NCBI GenBank assembly: GCA_024036415.1 | Contig: JAMWET010006563.1 | Span: 238,465-302,464 of the forward strand | Source: Prochilodus magdalenae | Lineage: Eukaryota > Chordata > Actinopteri > Characiformes > Prochilodontidae | Direction of reading: 5' to 3' | DNA length: 64,000 nucleotides | Shown: positions 33,510 through 44,075 of the stretch, one piece after another | How positions within the stretch are numbered: position 1 is the stretch's first letter | Layout: the number at the start of each line of letters is the position of its first letter | Made by a program: the position numbers and the translations under genes | The notes under the pieces: generated by a model | Seen by the model: the letters and a program-made list of their open reading frames with translations, nothing else | Told to the model about the DNA's origin: nothing | The model's database searches: none

Positions 33510-34831
33510 CAGTTTGTGAAAACTTTCTATATTTCTGCATACGTATATGTCCTAAAACACTAGATAGACTGGTCCTAAATATGTCATTTATTTTATAAAC
33601 AAAAAGATCATATTTTACACATTGTGTGTGACCCCTGCCCCCCTTGTGCAGGAATAACTGCTGGTACACATTTCGGGTAACTGCTGATTGGTCCTGCACA
33701 TCTGCTTGAAACAATTTTAACACATTCCACTGTAGAGAACAGCTTTACCTCTGGAATGTTGTTGAATTGCCTCACATGAACTGCCCGCCTTTCCACAACA
33801 CTTCTATTTGATTAATGTCAGGACTTCTTTGGTAAGAACAACTTGTGTGCTTCGGGTTATTGTCTTGCTGAATAACCCATATCTCCACGAGATTCACTTT
33901 CCATGCTTGTGTTCTGACATTTGTCCTTTAGAATTTTAATTCATAAATGATTGCTCCATCAACAGTGGAAAGCAGCCCTGGATGCAGCAATGCAGCAAAC
34001 CACCCCAAACCATGATACTACCACCACCATGTTTAATAAATGATGTGAAGCAGTGTTCTCCTTTCTCCAGACAAAACTCTTCTTATTTAAACCAAAAAGA
34101 TCTATTTTGGTCTCATCTGTCCACAAAACACTTTTAAAAAGGTTGCCTGTGTGATCATTAGCAAACTGCAAATGTGCAGCAATGTTCTTTTTGGACAGGA
34201 GTGGCTTCATCCTTGAAACCATGCCATAGTTGTTCAAAGCTCTTCTGATAGTGGACTCATTAACATTAACATTATACCACTGTGAAAGAGGACTTCCATT
34301 GCTAAGAAGTTCCTTTTCAGCCTCAGAATACAACATGTCTTGCTCTTGCAGTGAACTTTGAGTGGCAGACCACTCCTGGTGAAAGTAACAGTGTTCTTGA
34401 ATGTCCTCCATTTGTACACAATCTGATTGTAGATTTGTCAAGTCCAAACTATTTAGAGATTGATCATTAACAACTCATTAAAAAAAACACAACTCTACTT
34501 TTTTTGTGCCATAATACTCTATCACAAACATCAGTTATGAAGATCTGAGTTAGATATGTTCCTGTTATTTAGATACAATGATTCACACCTGATTGTCACC
34601 CCACTGATTGAAAGCACATGATTTAAATTTCACTCAATGTTGACTGTCCTAGAGGTGCACACTGTTTTGCCACTCACAGATATCTAATATTGGAACATTT
34701 TCCCCAGTAAGTAAAGAATCAAGTACAATATTTTAGTGTCATTTGTTTAATATGATTCTCTTTAGGACTGATGTAAATCGGTTTATAATTTATGCAGAAA
34801 TATACAACATTTTAAAGGTTCACAAACGTTC
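33510..34831 (-). mobile_element. Near full-length Tc1-type DNA transposon, inactive
   Basis: This is a 1.32-kb element with imperfect inverted termini. The left end reads GTTTGTGAAAACTTT, TATATTTCTGCATA and GTCCTAAA. The reverse complement of the right end gives GTTTGTGAACCTTT, TATATTTCTGCATA and CAGTCCTAAA in the same order. A second, internal signal (CACTCACAGATATCTAATATTGGA) near the right end is also typical of this family. The transposase on the minus strand is broken. Length and layout fit a complete fish or frog Tc1 element that has decayed by point mutation and small indels. Confidence 0.88.
33606..34447 (-). pseudogene. Tc1 transposase pseudogene (DD34E)
   Basis: Reading the minus strand from 34447, the first part holds a partial DNA-binding region. 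It is followed by E-S-T-I-R-R-A-L and K-P-L-L-S-K-K-N-I-A-A, the linker before the catalytic domain. The first catalytic Asp is present in L-W-T-D-E-T-K, followed by L-F-G and V-W-R-K. The frame then shifts where the family has a glycine-rich G-G-G-S-I-M-V-W-G motif. The third acid survives in S-P-D-I-N-Q-I-E-V-L-W (usual N-P-I-E), in another frame near 33800. The C-terminal S-S-Y-P-K and A-V-I-P-A follow near 33650. The second Asp was not found. At least two frameshifts make it non-functional. Confidence 0.85.
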
Positions 34832-37283
34832 AATGTTCACTGACATGAAAAAGAAACCTAATATAATCACATGTTGCTTAGACATCTTGCGGGTCTACAT
34901 CGGATGGTTGAGGTTGAATTCCTGTGTGTTAGCCATTAACGCAATAAAGATAAGCATGACTACGGTGTGACTGTAGACCCTCGCAATTTGGAAACATCCT
35001 GTATTTTCCTGGTTGGCCCCTTTGTACCAGTGTCTGTGTTCTGTCAGTCCAGTTTGATTTCACTACACACTGTACAGCCCAACATCAAAAAATTCAAACT
35101 TTAATGGCGTTCAGTGGCGCCAGCATTATGCGTTTCTGGGCAGTGTTCACTTCTGCGTGCACTCAGCATTTCGCCTTTATTACATTAAATTAAAGACATA
35201 TGGAGACCACAGAGAGCCACCATAGATCACATTGGCCTTTTATACACATTATCTATGTCTTTTATTTGGTTAATAATTTTTGCAATATGATTTGGGTTTT
35301 GCTCTTTGAAATTTATTGTATTTACATAGTTGCATGTGAAATTTGAATTCCCCCAGTCAAATTACATGTTTTGTGGACTGTAAGATTATGGGTTCTGAAT
35401 TGCTTTTCTCTTTTAAAGATATTGGAGTCTTTGGGCAAGCTTTTTAGGCCAACACTTCATTAATCTGTCTTTGTAGTATAATTATATTGTAAGTCTGTCT
35501 GCATGAGATCATCTGCCACATGATTTTAAATTTAAAACTATTTTAATGTTAAGTTAAAAATAATTGTCCTGTTCGTCCTGCCAGGGTCCATACCCTGAGA
35601 CAGCTGTGATTTCAATTTGAGCTAATTGAGGATTTTTAAATAGATGCAGGATGCAGCACTATTGATTAACACATGTTTCATCTCAGGGCAGATCGCAGTC
35701 AGGGAGTCAGCTGACAGCATGACGGGCATCAGCCCTCTGCTCTGGAACTTTTTCAAGTTTTTTTTTTAATCAGGCACTGGCGTTGAGCTGAGATGTTAGC
35801 TGTCAGATAGTCTTCAGACTAGAGGAAATTCACGTTGATAAAGTCAAACGCAGATCTTCTCTCAGATCCTGGTTTTCTAGTTTATTTATAACTATGCAGA
35901 GACCAAGCAGAGATTTATTAATAGTGCTGTATTAACACCTAAATGAGTGTTTTTATTTTATACATGTTTCAGCAGTTATAAACATTCAGAATAGGTTGTT
36001 GGTGAAGAAACTTGCTGACTCCAACTTCTTGTGATCAGAATCAGTCGAAATGTTTACAGTAGAAATGTATTAATGATGTTTTCCAAAAACACCTACACAT
36101 AATGTTAACAATGGTAAAATAGCATTGAGAACTTGGTGTATTTAGTATTACCAGGTCAAGTACTGAAGTTTTGTAATCTCTTGTCAATCATGTTGTTGGT
36201 CTTGTTCCTGTTTAGATCATTCAAGTACAGGACAGAGCATTGGCTGAAACTCTTGGCAGGCCATCATTATAAAGACCCCCATTGCCTGCTCTCGGCAATA
36301 ATCCACGTCCCAGGGATATAGTTTGCCGAACTTGCAAGGTTTCTTCTAGACTGAAATGTAAACAGATGTTCATGCTAACATTGAAAAGGATGAGCTGAAC
36401 ACCACAACGTTGTGCTCATGTTTCCTTTTTATACATTTGGACTATGTATTTGAAAGGTTGCAATATCTTACAAATCGCTCCTTTAACTGTGATTGGATGG
36501 TTGAAGTAGACCCACTCACCAGATGATACTTTCCCTTTGTTCTGAAATAAAGCCTAGCTAAACACTGTGACACATTTAAAAGTACAGCATCTAAGTGTTT
36601 AGCTTCTGAACCTGAACATTTGACTTTACAGCATTAAGGGTTTTTCCTAGGAATCAGATTAGGGCTAAAGGTAATCTCTCCTGGCTGGAGCACAATGTTC
36701 ATTACAATTCTCTTTCCTTCTTGTTGTCATGCCACTCCTTCTTTTCTGGAGGCACTGTTGAGTGACTGTCCCTGTTACTTGTAAACAAGTTAACATCTGA
36801 AAAATGCTTTAATGAGTTTCTATGACGCAGATCAGATAGTTCAGACAGTGCTGCTGAGAAATGACTGACCTTTATATTGGTGAATGGCTCTTAGGCATGT
36901 AATTAGGGCAGCTATAAACTAATGGGTTACCCATACAATGAAATGACTACCAGAGTCTGGTCACTCCCACTCTCTCCCTTATCTTTTAGTATGTGACACT
37001 GACTGCAACTCCTCTGTCACTGATTAAAGCGTGTTGAATAGTGAGCATCAAGTGATGGCTCCAATACTGAGCACAAACAGCTATTTAATGGTTATTATTC
37101 AGATGTGTGTTCATGAATTCAAGGAACAATTTTGCACCTTTATTTTGAAGAGTGTAGCTATAAGTAAACATCACTATGGAGCTAAACATTTGAAGTGTGA
37201 ATTTTTCCAATCTGTCTTTGACATTATTGCAGCAAAACACAGAGACACCTTCCCACCACCCCATTAGGCACATCTCCCTGTGT
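34832..37283. other. Gene-free DNA with a regulatory-looking block
   Basis: No gene is recognised. The stretch 35540-35770 (TTTGAGCTAATTGAGG, ATTGATTAACACATG, GAGTCAGCTGACAGCATGACGGG) is complex and repeat-free, and could be a conserved noncoding element. That is not tested here. Confidence 0.4.
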
Positions 37284-37976
37284 CTACACTCATTGTCCAT
37301 AAAAAAAATCTACTTACCATACAGGAGCACTTTGTAGTTCTACTATTACAGACTCTGGTCCATCTGATTCTCTGTATACTTTGTTAATCCTTCTCACCTT
37401 GTTCTTCAATGGCCAGGACCCCCACCGGACCACCACAGATCAGGCATTATTTGGAAGTTGGGTCATTTTAGCCCTGCAGTGACACTGACATGGTGGTGGT
37501 GGTGTGTTAGTGTGAGTTATTCCTGTGTGAGTAGATCAGACACAGCAGTGTTGCTGGGGTTTAAACACCTCAGTGTAACTGCCGTACTGAGAATCATCCA
37601 CTGACCAAAACTAACCAGCCGACAGTATCCTGTGACTACTGTCCTGTGACCAGCACAAACTGTGAGGTTGTGAGATGAGGTAGGAGTGGACAGTAAGTGG
37701 ACACAGCACCGCTGTGTCTGATCCACTCACACCAGCATTAACACACCACCACTTCATCAGTGTTACTGGAGTGCTAGGAATGATCCAGCAGTAGTCCTCT
37801 GAAGGTCCTGACCACTGAAGAACGGTCCTAAAGGGGCTAAGAAAGCCTGCAGAAATCAGATGGGCTACAGTCTGTAACTGTAGAACTACAAAGAGTTCTG
37901 GTAAATGGAGTTGATGAAATGGACAATATGACAGGAAACAAGGAGGTGTACCTAATAAGGTGGCCAGTGAGAGTAT
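37284..37976. mobile_element. Long foldback (self-complementary) MITE-like element
   Basis: The whole 0.69-kb unit is an imperfect inverted repeat. Outer arms: CACTTTGTAGTTCTAC (37328-37343) pairs with GTAGAACTACAAAGAG (37879-37894). Middle arms: TTCTTCAATGGCCAGGAC pairs with GTCCTGACCACTGAAGAA. Inner arms: GTGAGTAGATCAGACACAGC (37527-37546) pairs with the block at 37710-37731. The ends are CTACACTCATTGTCCATAA and, reversed, the complement of TAATAAGGTGGCCAGTGAGAG. The latter is the familiar end of a dispersed fish DNA element. There is no coding capacity. It would have moved by a transposase supplied elsewhere. Confidence 0.82.
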
Positions 37977-39138
37977 CTGTATCCTTCTCTACTCATTACC
38001 AAAACATGCCCATATACTAATAAATCAGTGATAAAATAAAAAAGCCCTCTAAATTTCTAGATCAAAGGAATGGATAGTAGGTTTGATTTAGTTCCTGCCT
38101 CTTTTCTCTTTCACTGTGTCGTGCTGAATGATCGGAATAAAAGGCCTCATAGCTCATTTGATTGCTAGGGACAGATCTAAAGAAGCTGCTGCCCAGGTTA
38201 ATAACACTGTTCTTTCCCTTTGGCAAGGTTACAGCTGCCCGGCTGTCTGTTTATTAAATTAGATTCAGTGCGAATCGCTTGAAAAGGCAACTGGGAATAT
38301 GAAGGGTTTCTGCCCGTGTCACGCTCAACAGTGATGAATGCTAACACACTGCACACACTCCGTATCAGTGCTCAGACTGCTCCTACAGTGAGTGGAAGGA
38401 GAGTGTGGACCTCTTTTTCACAAACAACTTACAGAAAAGATCAATATTCTTAATCTGAACACAGGAATATAAACAGGGAGCGCATGTCAGAGAAACATGC
38501 TAATAGCTCTGCATCTTATATCAATCATTTCACTGATGGTATTGATTCGCCATGTTTTGGCTGTATGTTGATAAGAAGGATGAGGAACAGAAAACTCATC
38601 ATGCACTGAACACGCATCCATATACACAGTAGACATAATGTTCACATCACCGACAGATGATTCTGCAATACAGATTTCATACATGATATCTATCTATTCC
38701 CATCAGGTTAGGCTTTCTCACAATTACTGGTCTCACTGTACACTGATGTATACTGACTTTTAGATATCATTGTAATATGCTGAGCAACAGGGCTTACTTT
38801 AAAAATGTATTACAGATGACTGATTAACTGATGAAAAATGTAATATAACTGGTGACCTTCTTTTACAGTTGGATTAGTGGTCTTTTTAAAGGTGTACATT
38901 TAAAAACAGAAGCAAAATAATTAATATACCATAAATTAAACTTAACATAAGGCAACCACACAAATAGAGATTTTTATTATTATTAAAACAGAATGTTAAA
39001 TTATAGATGATTTAAATATTGAGCCCTAAAGAAACAGTCACTGATTTCATATTTAGTAAAAAGGTTAAATTTAAAAAGTGTAATTTTGAAAATGACTGTA
39101 AATTCTCACTTTGAACCAGTCAGTATAAATGGTTTATA
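37977..39138. other. Gene-free DNA
   Basis: No exon is recognised. The stretch 38090-38330 is repeat-free and complex (ATTAAATTAGATTCAGTGCG), a weak candidate for noncoding conservation. The remainder is AT-rich. Confidence 0.4.
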
Positions 39139-39140
39139 TA

Positions 39141-39666
39141 CAGGGGTTGGACAATGAAACTGAAACACCTGGTTTTAGACCACAATCATTTATTAGTATG
39201 GTGTAGGGCCTCCTTTTGCGGCCAATACAGCGTCATTTGGGCAGCCGTGGTTTTATGTTTTTTGGATACAATCCGGGTTAGCACCCGAACATCCCTTTCA
39301 GACAGCTTCCTCTTGCGTCCACAGTTAATCCTGTTGGATGTAGTTGGTCCTTCTTGGTGGTATGCTGACATTACCCTGGATACCGTGGCTCTTGATACAT
39401 CACAAAAACTTGCTGTCTTGGTCACAGATGCGCCAGCAAGACGTGCACCAACAATGTGTCCTCTTTTGAACTCTGGTATGTCACCCATAATGTTGTGTGC
39501 ATTGCAGTATTTTGAGCAGAACTGTGCTCTTACCTGCTAACTGAACCTTTACACTCTGCTCTTACTGGTGCAATTAATGAAGATTGGCCACCAGGCTGGT
39601 CCAATTTAGCCATGAGACCTCCCACACTAAAATGACAGGTGTTTCAATTTCATTGTCCAACTCCTG
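39141..39666 (-). mobile_element. Internally deleted Tc1-type element, copy 1
   Basis: This 526-bp element is flanked by TA on both sides (39139-39140 and 39667-39668), the standard Tc1/mariner target duplication. Its termini are inverted repeats: CAGGGGTTGGACAATGAAAC at the left, and CATTGTCCAACTCCTG, the near-perfect complement, at the right. About 1 kb of a normal Tc1 is missing. What is left is the first third of the transposase gene on the minus strand. A copy at 42577-43109 is about 98% identical and lies in the same orientation. Confidence 0.9.
39186..39488 (-). CDS. Truncated Tc1 transposase: DNA-binding domain only
   Basis: This 100-residue open frame begins M-G-D-I-P-E-F-K-R-G, the usual start of one fish Tc1 transposase group. 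Residues 7-48 form the first helix-turn-helix (V-T-K-T-A and V-S-R-A-T-V-S-R-V-M). Residues 57-61 (G-R-K-R-K) are the basic AT-hook-like linker. Residues 62-85 begin the second helix-turn-helix (L-S-E-R-D, I-V-S-K, T-T-A-A-Q-M-T). After residue 85 the normal protein is replaced by about 15 residues read from the element's far end, then a stop. All catalytic acids are lost. If expressed, it could bind transposon ends without cutting, but expression is unproven. Confidence 0.7.
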   Translation of the reverse strand: MGDIPEFKRGHIVGARLAGASVTKTASFCDVSRATVSRVMSAYHQEGPTTSNRINCGRKRKLSERDVRVLTRIVSKKHKTTAAQMTLYWPQKEALHHTNK

Positions 39667-40130
39667 TAGGTTATAGTAAAACATTGGCCTTTTGTGCAAT
39701 ACATTACCTTGTATTGATTCTTTTAAATTTATTCTAAAGGATTAAATGGATTTTTAATTAATATATTAAATAATGAAATCCTTGTCAAATGTATGATATG
39801 GGCACATCAAAATAATTGAACACTATTTTATGATATATAATCATCTTTGAATAAGTGTAATTTGGGCTCAGTGAATGAGGTCTGGTATTTGGCGGGATAT
39901 CAAAACATAGCTAAATAAAGGTCTAGTCATTTTGTTCTATTCAGAGAATGGTGCAGGAGAACCGCATATGCTACACACATTTGTTGTGGTTTTTGCCATT
40001 ACTGATTCAGTTAGTAATCAGTGATGACCTCATCCTCATGCAATCATGCCATGCTTAAAGAAAAAGAGAGTACTCAGAATTCTCAGGAACCTCATGATTG
40101 ACTTTTATTGATTTTGTCCTTGTGTCTTGT

Positions 40131-40176
40131 TTTCTTTTTCTTCTTCTTCTTTTTTCTTCTCCTTCTTCTTCATTCC
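40131..40176. repeat. (TTC)n tract
   Basis: This is an imperfect TTC array with T-runs. Confidence 0.9.
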
Positions 40177-41927
40177 TTTGAATTGCTGCACATGCACTGC
40201 ACTCTTGTTAATTGAGCCCTGTTCTGCGATCAGGCTGGAGCACCATGCCAAGTTATTTTGACCTCACACTTTCTCTAAATCCACAGGGAAATGTGCACAG
40301 ATTCTAATTTGATGAAAGTGAGGGCATTTTTGGAGAGCTGAGAGCTTAGTCAACACCTGCTGATGGGCTCTAGATGTGTGCATGAGCACTTAGGAGAAGA
40401 GATGCAGTTGATTGGGAAAGAACCCGGTGCAACATGTAAAGTCCAAAGGGGTTTTCACTGAGTAGCAATCTTAATCAAGAAATCAAAATCAGCAGGTCAT
40501 CAGTGGCCATGCTTAAACCAAATATGTCAAAGAAGCTTCTGAGAAAAATCTCATTGACATTCAAAAAAGCAGGGAAAGATATTCTCTAATTGTTTTTCAA
40601 ATTGATGGTGAAATGTCCATAAAACTGAGGTCTGTGGGGTCAAGGGGCTTGTTGTCAGGATGATCATTGCACATCCAATATGCATGTACATGCTTAAGTA
40701 GGCCCTCTGGCATCCATGCTGGAAACTGAATTGAGATTGCCTGCATATACTAAAGAGATGGATTGAGTGAGTTGAGAGTCTAGTTTAGAATGAAGCACAG
40801 CACATTTCAAGAAATTACAAATAGCAGAAATCCATGTCATCTAAATCTTGTTCTGACTGTTGATTGCTACTAGATTGTTGGTCTTGCTCCGCATTTTGCA
40901 TGCCTTTCTATGAAATACAGTGCTTATGAACAATAGTGAATCATTCTTTCATCAATCACTCTTTGTTCTACAGCATATTACTGAATCCTGAAAGCTTGTA
41001 CTTGTATTTTAGAACTTCAAAAATACATTCTGATTGCTTTTCATCTGAAACAAGGTTCTAAGGTTCGTTCTAGTATTGTAAATCTGTGCATAGAAGCTAA
41101 ACATCTCTTGACTGTCTGTACAGAACTGGGAATTGTAACTGCTAATGTCTGTCTGCATCATCTATTGTGCCATAAAGGTCATAGCAATGAGTTGCTCATT
41201 GTGTGTCTTGCCTTTTCCTAGATAGGATATGACATCAGACCAAGTAGCTGCATGCTTTTAAGTAGCACAGTCTAATGAGGGACTGATGTAAGCAGTGTGG
41301 CAGCTTATCCAATTGATAAGTTACGCTGCTCTCCCCTACCTAATGGCTGGTTTCACTGGTAAATAAAAGAATGAAAGCTGGTCTCCGTTTTACATGTCTA
41401 CCTCTGTTTTATCTGTCTCTGTACAATGTTTTTCACATGTTGAATAAAACATTCTAAAAAAGGATTTATGTGACATAAGTCATTGTGCATTAAAAAATAA
41501 CACAAATTATTATTGAAACAAGCAATTGCAAACCCTGTGCTAAGCAGCAGTTAGATCTATCATGATAAGATATAAACAATACAATAACATGGAAACTTTC
41601 TGTCTACACAGGACGTCCAGCTTCATTTCCTTGGTCAGTGTTAGCCAGACGGTGGAATATAGAGAGCCAATTTGACTCATAAACGTATGGGGGCTGTGGA
41701 GGAGTTCCAGGAATGAGAATAAATAAACATATTCAAGGTGACAACCAGGTGTCATCTCACTGAGTGCAGCAGGCGTGCACGGAATGAATTGTAGAGAGGA
41801 ACAAATGAGATTGGTGGTGAAAAAAAGGCAGGATCTGTGATTGGATGACAGATGAAGATGGCTCGGTGGTTTCCTGTCTGGCTTTTGGGGTGTGATGGAT
41901 GGCAAAACCAAGTGTCACCTGGGATTG

Positions 41928-42043
41928 CCTTTTTCTCCACCAGCACCCCCTCCCCTCCTCTCACTTTCCACTCTTTCATTTTCTCTCACACTCACACTTG
42001 GCACTCTCTCTCTCCCTTTCTGCTTTCTTTCTTTTTGTCTCTG
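41928..42043. repeat. Pyrimidine-rich tract
   Basis: This is C/T-rich on the plus strand, with CTCTCT and TTTC runs. It is low complexity. Confidence 0.75.
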
Positions 42044-42576
42044 TAACACGCAAAACTGAACACGGTCTGGCTGTTTCTATTGCCTCTAGCTTCTTTTCTC
42101 ACCTTATTGTATTTCACTGAGCTGGTCGGATGAAAATAAAAAGATTATTATCTGAACAATGAGGTGAAAAGATGACCAGGAACAATTCTGTTTTCTTTTG
42201 ACACCAAATCATATGACCTGAGTCTGAAGCATGAACTCTATCTGGCACTGTTACACATTTCTTCTGTGTTCCTGTCAAAGTTTGAGACTGAGAATTATAC
42301 AGTGTGTTATTGGCGCACTTCTCAAATGAATGCTAATGACAGTCATTTCAGCTCATCAGAAAAATATTGAGGTGACATGCAAAACTCTGCAATTTAGCTA
42401 AATAGGAGTGTGTTCCACTAGCAGATTGATTTATAATTGCAAATCATGTTTAGTTGAGTTGAAAGTTATTGTGTGGCTTTGGGGATTTCTATCTTTTTCA
42501 CCTATCTTTAAGGTAAAGTTATTACCAACTGCCTATTCTGTTTTATTGGCTGTTACAATAATATTGTTTAAAAATA

Positions 42577-43109
42577 CAGGGGTTGGACAATGAAACTGAA
42601 ACACCTGGTTTTAGACCACAATCATTTATTAGTATGGTGTAGGGCCTCCTTTTGCGGCCAATACAGCGTCATTTGGGCAGCCGTGGTTTTATGTTTTTTG
42701 GATACAATCCGGGTTAGCACCCGAACATCCCTTTCAGACAGCTTCCTCTTGCGTCCACAGTTAATCCTGTTGGATGTGGTTGGTCCTTCTTGGTGGTATG
42801 CTGACATTACCCTGGATACCGTGGCTCTTGATACATCACAAAAACTTGCTGTCTTGGTCACAGATACGCCAGCAAGACGTGCACCAACAATTTGTCCTCT
42901 TTTGAACTCTGGTATGTCACCCATAATGTTGTGTGCATTGCAATATACTGAGCAGAACTGTGCTCTTACCTGCTAACTGAACCTTCACACTCTGCTCTTA
43001 CTGGTGCAATGTGCAATTAATGAAGATTGGCCACCAGGCTGGTCCAATTTAGCCATGAAACCTCCCACACTAAAATGACAGGTGTTTCTGTTTCATTGGC
43101 CAACCCCTG
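42577..43109 (-). mobile_element. Internally deleted Tc1-type element, copy 2
   Basis: This 533-bp copy is flanked by TA (42575-42576 and 43110-43111) and has the same termini and layout as copy 1. By eye I count about 12 substitutions plus one 7-bp difference: GTGCAAT is duplicated in tandem here (near 43003-43018) and single in copy 1. Different flanks show these are independent insertions and not one segmental duplication. Confidence 0.9.
42622..42924 (-). CDS. Truncated Tc1 transposase: DNA-binding domain only, copy 2
   Basis: The frame is 100 codons, the same as copy 1, differing at residue 11 (Gln here, His in copy 1) and residue 20 (Val here, Ala in copy 1). Both helix-turn-helix segments and the G-R-K-R-K linker are preserved. 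The frame ends with the same 15-residue junction tail, so the internal deletion happened once, before the two copies spread. It has no catalytic domain. Whether it is expressed is unknown. Confidence 0.7.
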   Translation of the reverse strand: MGDIPEFKRGQIVGARLAGVSVTKTASFCDVSRATVSRVMSAYHQEGPTTSNRINCGRKRKLSERDVRVLTRIVSKKHKTTAAQMTLYWPQKEALHHTNK

Positions 43110-43111
43110 TA

Positions 43112-43489
43112 ACTTCCTTGTAGTCCTTATAGTCCGTATAGCTCACTTGGTGATGCCCATATGCAGTTATTTCAATTTACAAAAGACTCCTGTCTCTTTG
43201 AAAGAGAAGAGACCCACCAATCCCAAACTAAAAGCCAAATTAACATTTTACTGTTAGGAAATGAGACATATATCATTGTGTTTGGTTTGAGCAATATAAA
43301 CAATGTTCCTTTTCAGTTTGTATCTTTCTTGAGGCCTTTGGCTCTTTTTGTTAAAGGGAGTGCCTTGTAGCTTATGCCTTACAAGCATTCATACTCTCAT
43401 TGTCAAAAGAATTGTTGTGGGATCCGCCAACAGGAATGAAACCTGGCTGACATTGTGAGACATGTAAATGACTCAAGTTTCATGATTGG
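43112..43489. other. Gene-free DNA
   Basis: Nothing recognisable was found. Confidence 0.5.
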
Positions 43490-44075
43490 CCATGCATGTG
43501 ACATAAACAAGGACCAGCCTTATCACAGTATCTGACTGAGCCAACAGCCACGATTGCGTGAACATTCAGTGAGCAGTAAAGCCAGCACCATTGGCAGAAG
43601 TGTGTATGACACAGGACTACATGCATGGAAATTGTTACAACGGCCCCTAGTAATGTCAGTGTCACCAAACAATGCAGTGGTGTTGTGCCAGACTGTGATG
43701 GAGTGACTCAGAATGGCAGCGGGTCATCTTCAGCGAAGAGACCTGCTTTTGTCTTGGTGGTGAACGGTGTGTTGTCACATGTCCAGAAGGTCTGGTGTCA
43801 CTCCACCTCCACCCCTACTGCAAAATCTGCAGCAACTTTTAAATATTCAAGCTACATGCAGTGGATTATCACATATACCATTATGAACCCTACAACTCCA
43901 TCACGAGATGTCTGGCATGTTGCAACGGCAAACATGGTAGCCTGACACCATAATGAGAGACACTACTTATAAATAAATATTGCCCATATCAGTCTAAATA
44001 TTCCATCATTTATTGTTCCTTGCTAACGTTTATCCTCCTGGTAACCTTTACAGTATGCAATCAACCACCTCCTTT
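43490..44075 (+). mobile_element. Tc1-like transposon relic, related to 49845-50460
   Basis: This is a degenerate plus-strand element. Its 3' part (ACACCATAATGAGAGACACTAC, then AATATTGCCCATATCAGTCTAA) recurs almost unchanged at 50328-50396. TIRs are not clear and the boundaries are approximate. Confidence 0.7.
43560..43950 (+). pseudogene. Tc1-like transposase pseudogene
   Basis: At 43711-43767 the plus strand reads E-W-Q-R-V-I-F-S-E-E-T-C-F-C-L-G-G-E-R. In this transposase group the motif is W-x-x-V-x-F-S-D-E-S-R-F, where the Asp is the first catalytic residue. Here it is replaced by Glu, so this copy would be catalytically dead even without its frameshifts. Upstream, Q-C-S-G-V-V-P-D matches the R-L-Q-W-C-R-A region in part. 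The rest is too decayed to follow. Confidence 0.7.

Larger units (their letters stand above)
39669..42574. other. Gene-free DNA between the two Tc1 derivatives
   Basis: It includes a TTC tract (40131-40176) and a pyrimidine-rich tract (41928-42043). No gene is recognised. A 123-codon minus-strand frame at 41540-41911 shows no domain. Confidence 0.5.

Noticed and set aside
39154..39540. 128-codon plus-strand frame in the Tc1 derivative (also at 42590-42976)
   Set aside because: It is opposite the transposase N-terminal frame, whose helix-turn-helix pattern shows the minus strand is the coding one.
41540..41911. 123-codon minus-strand frame
   Set aside because: No recognisable domain; it lies partly in low-complexity sequence.
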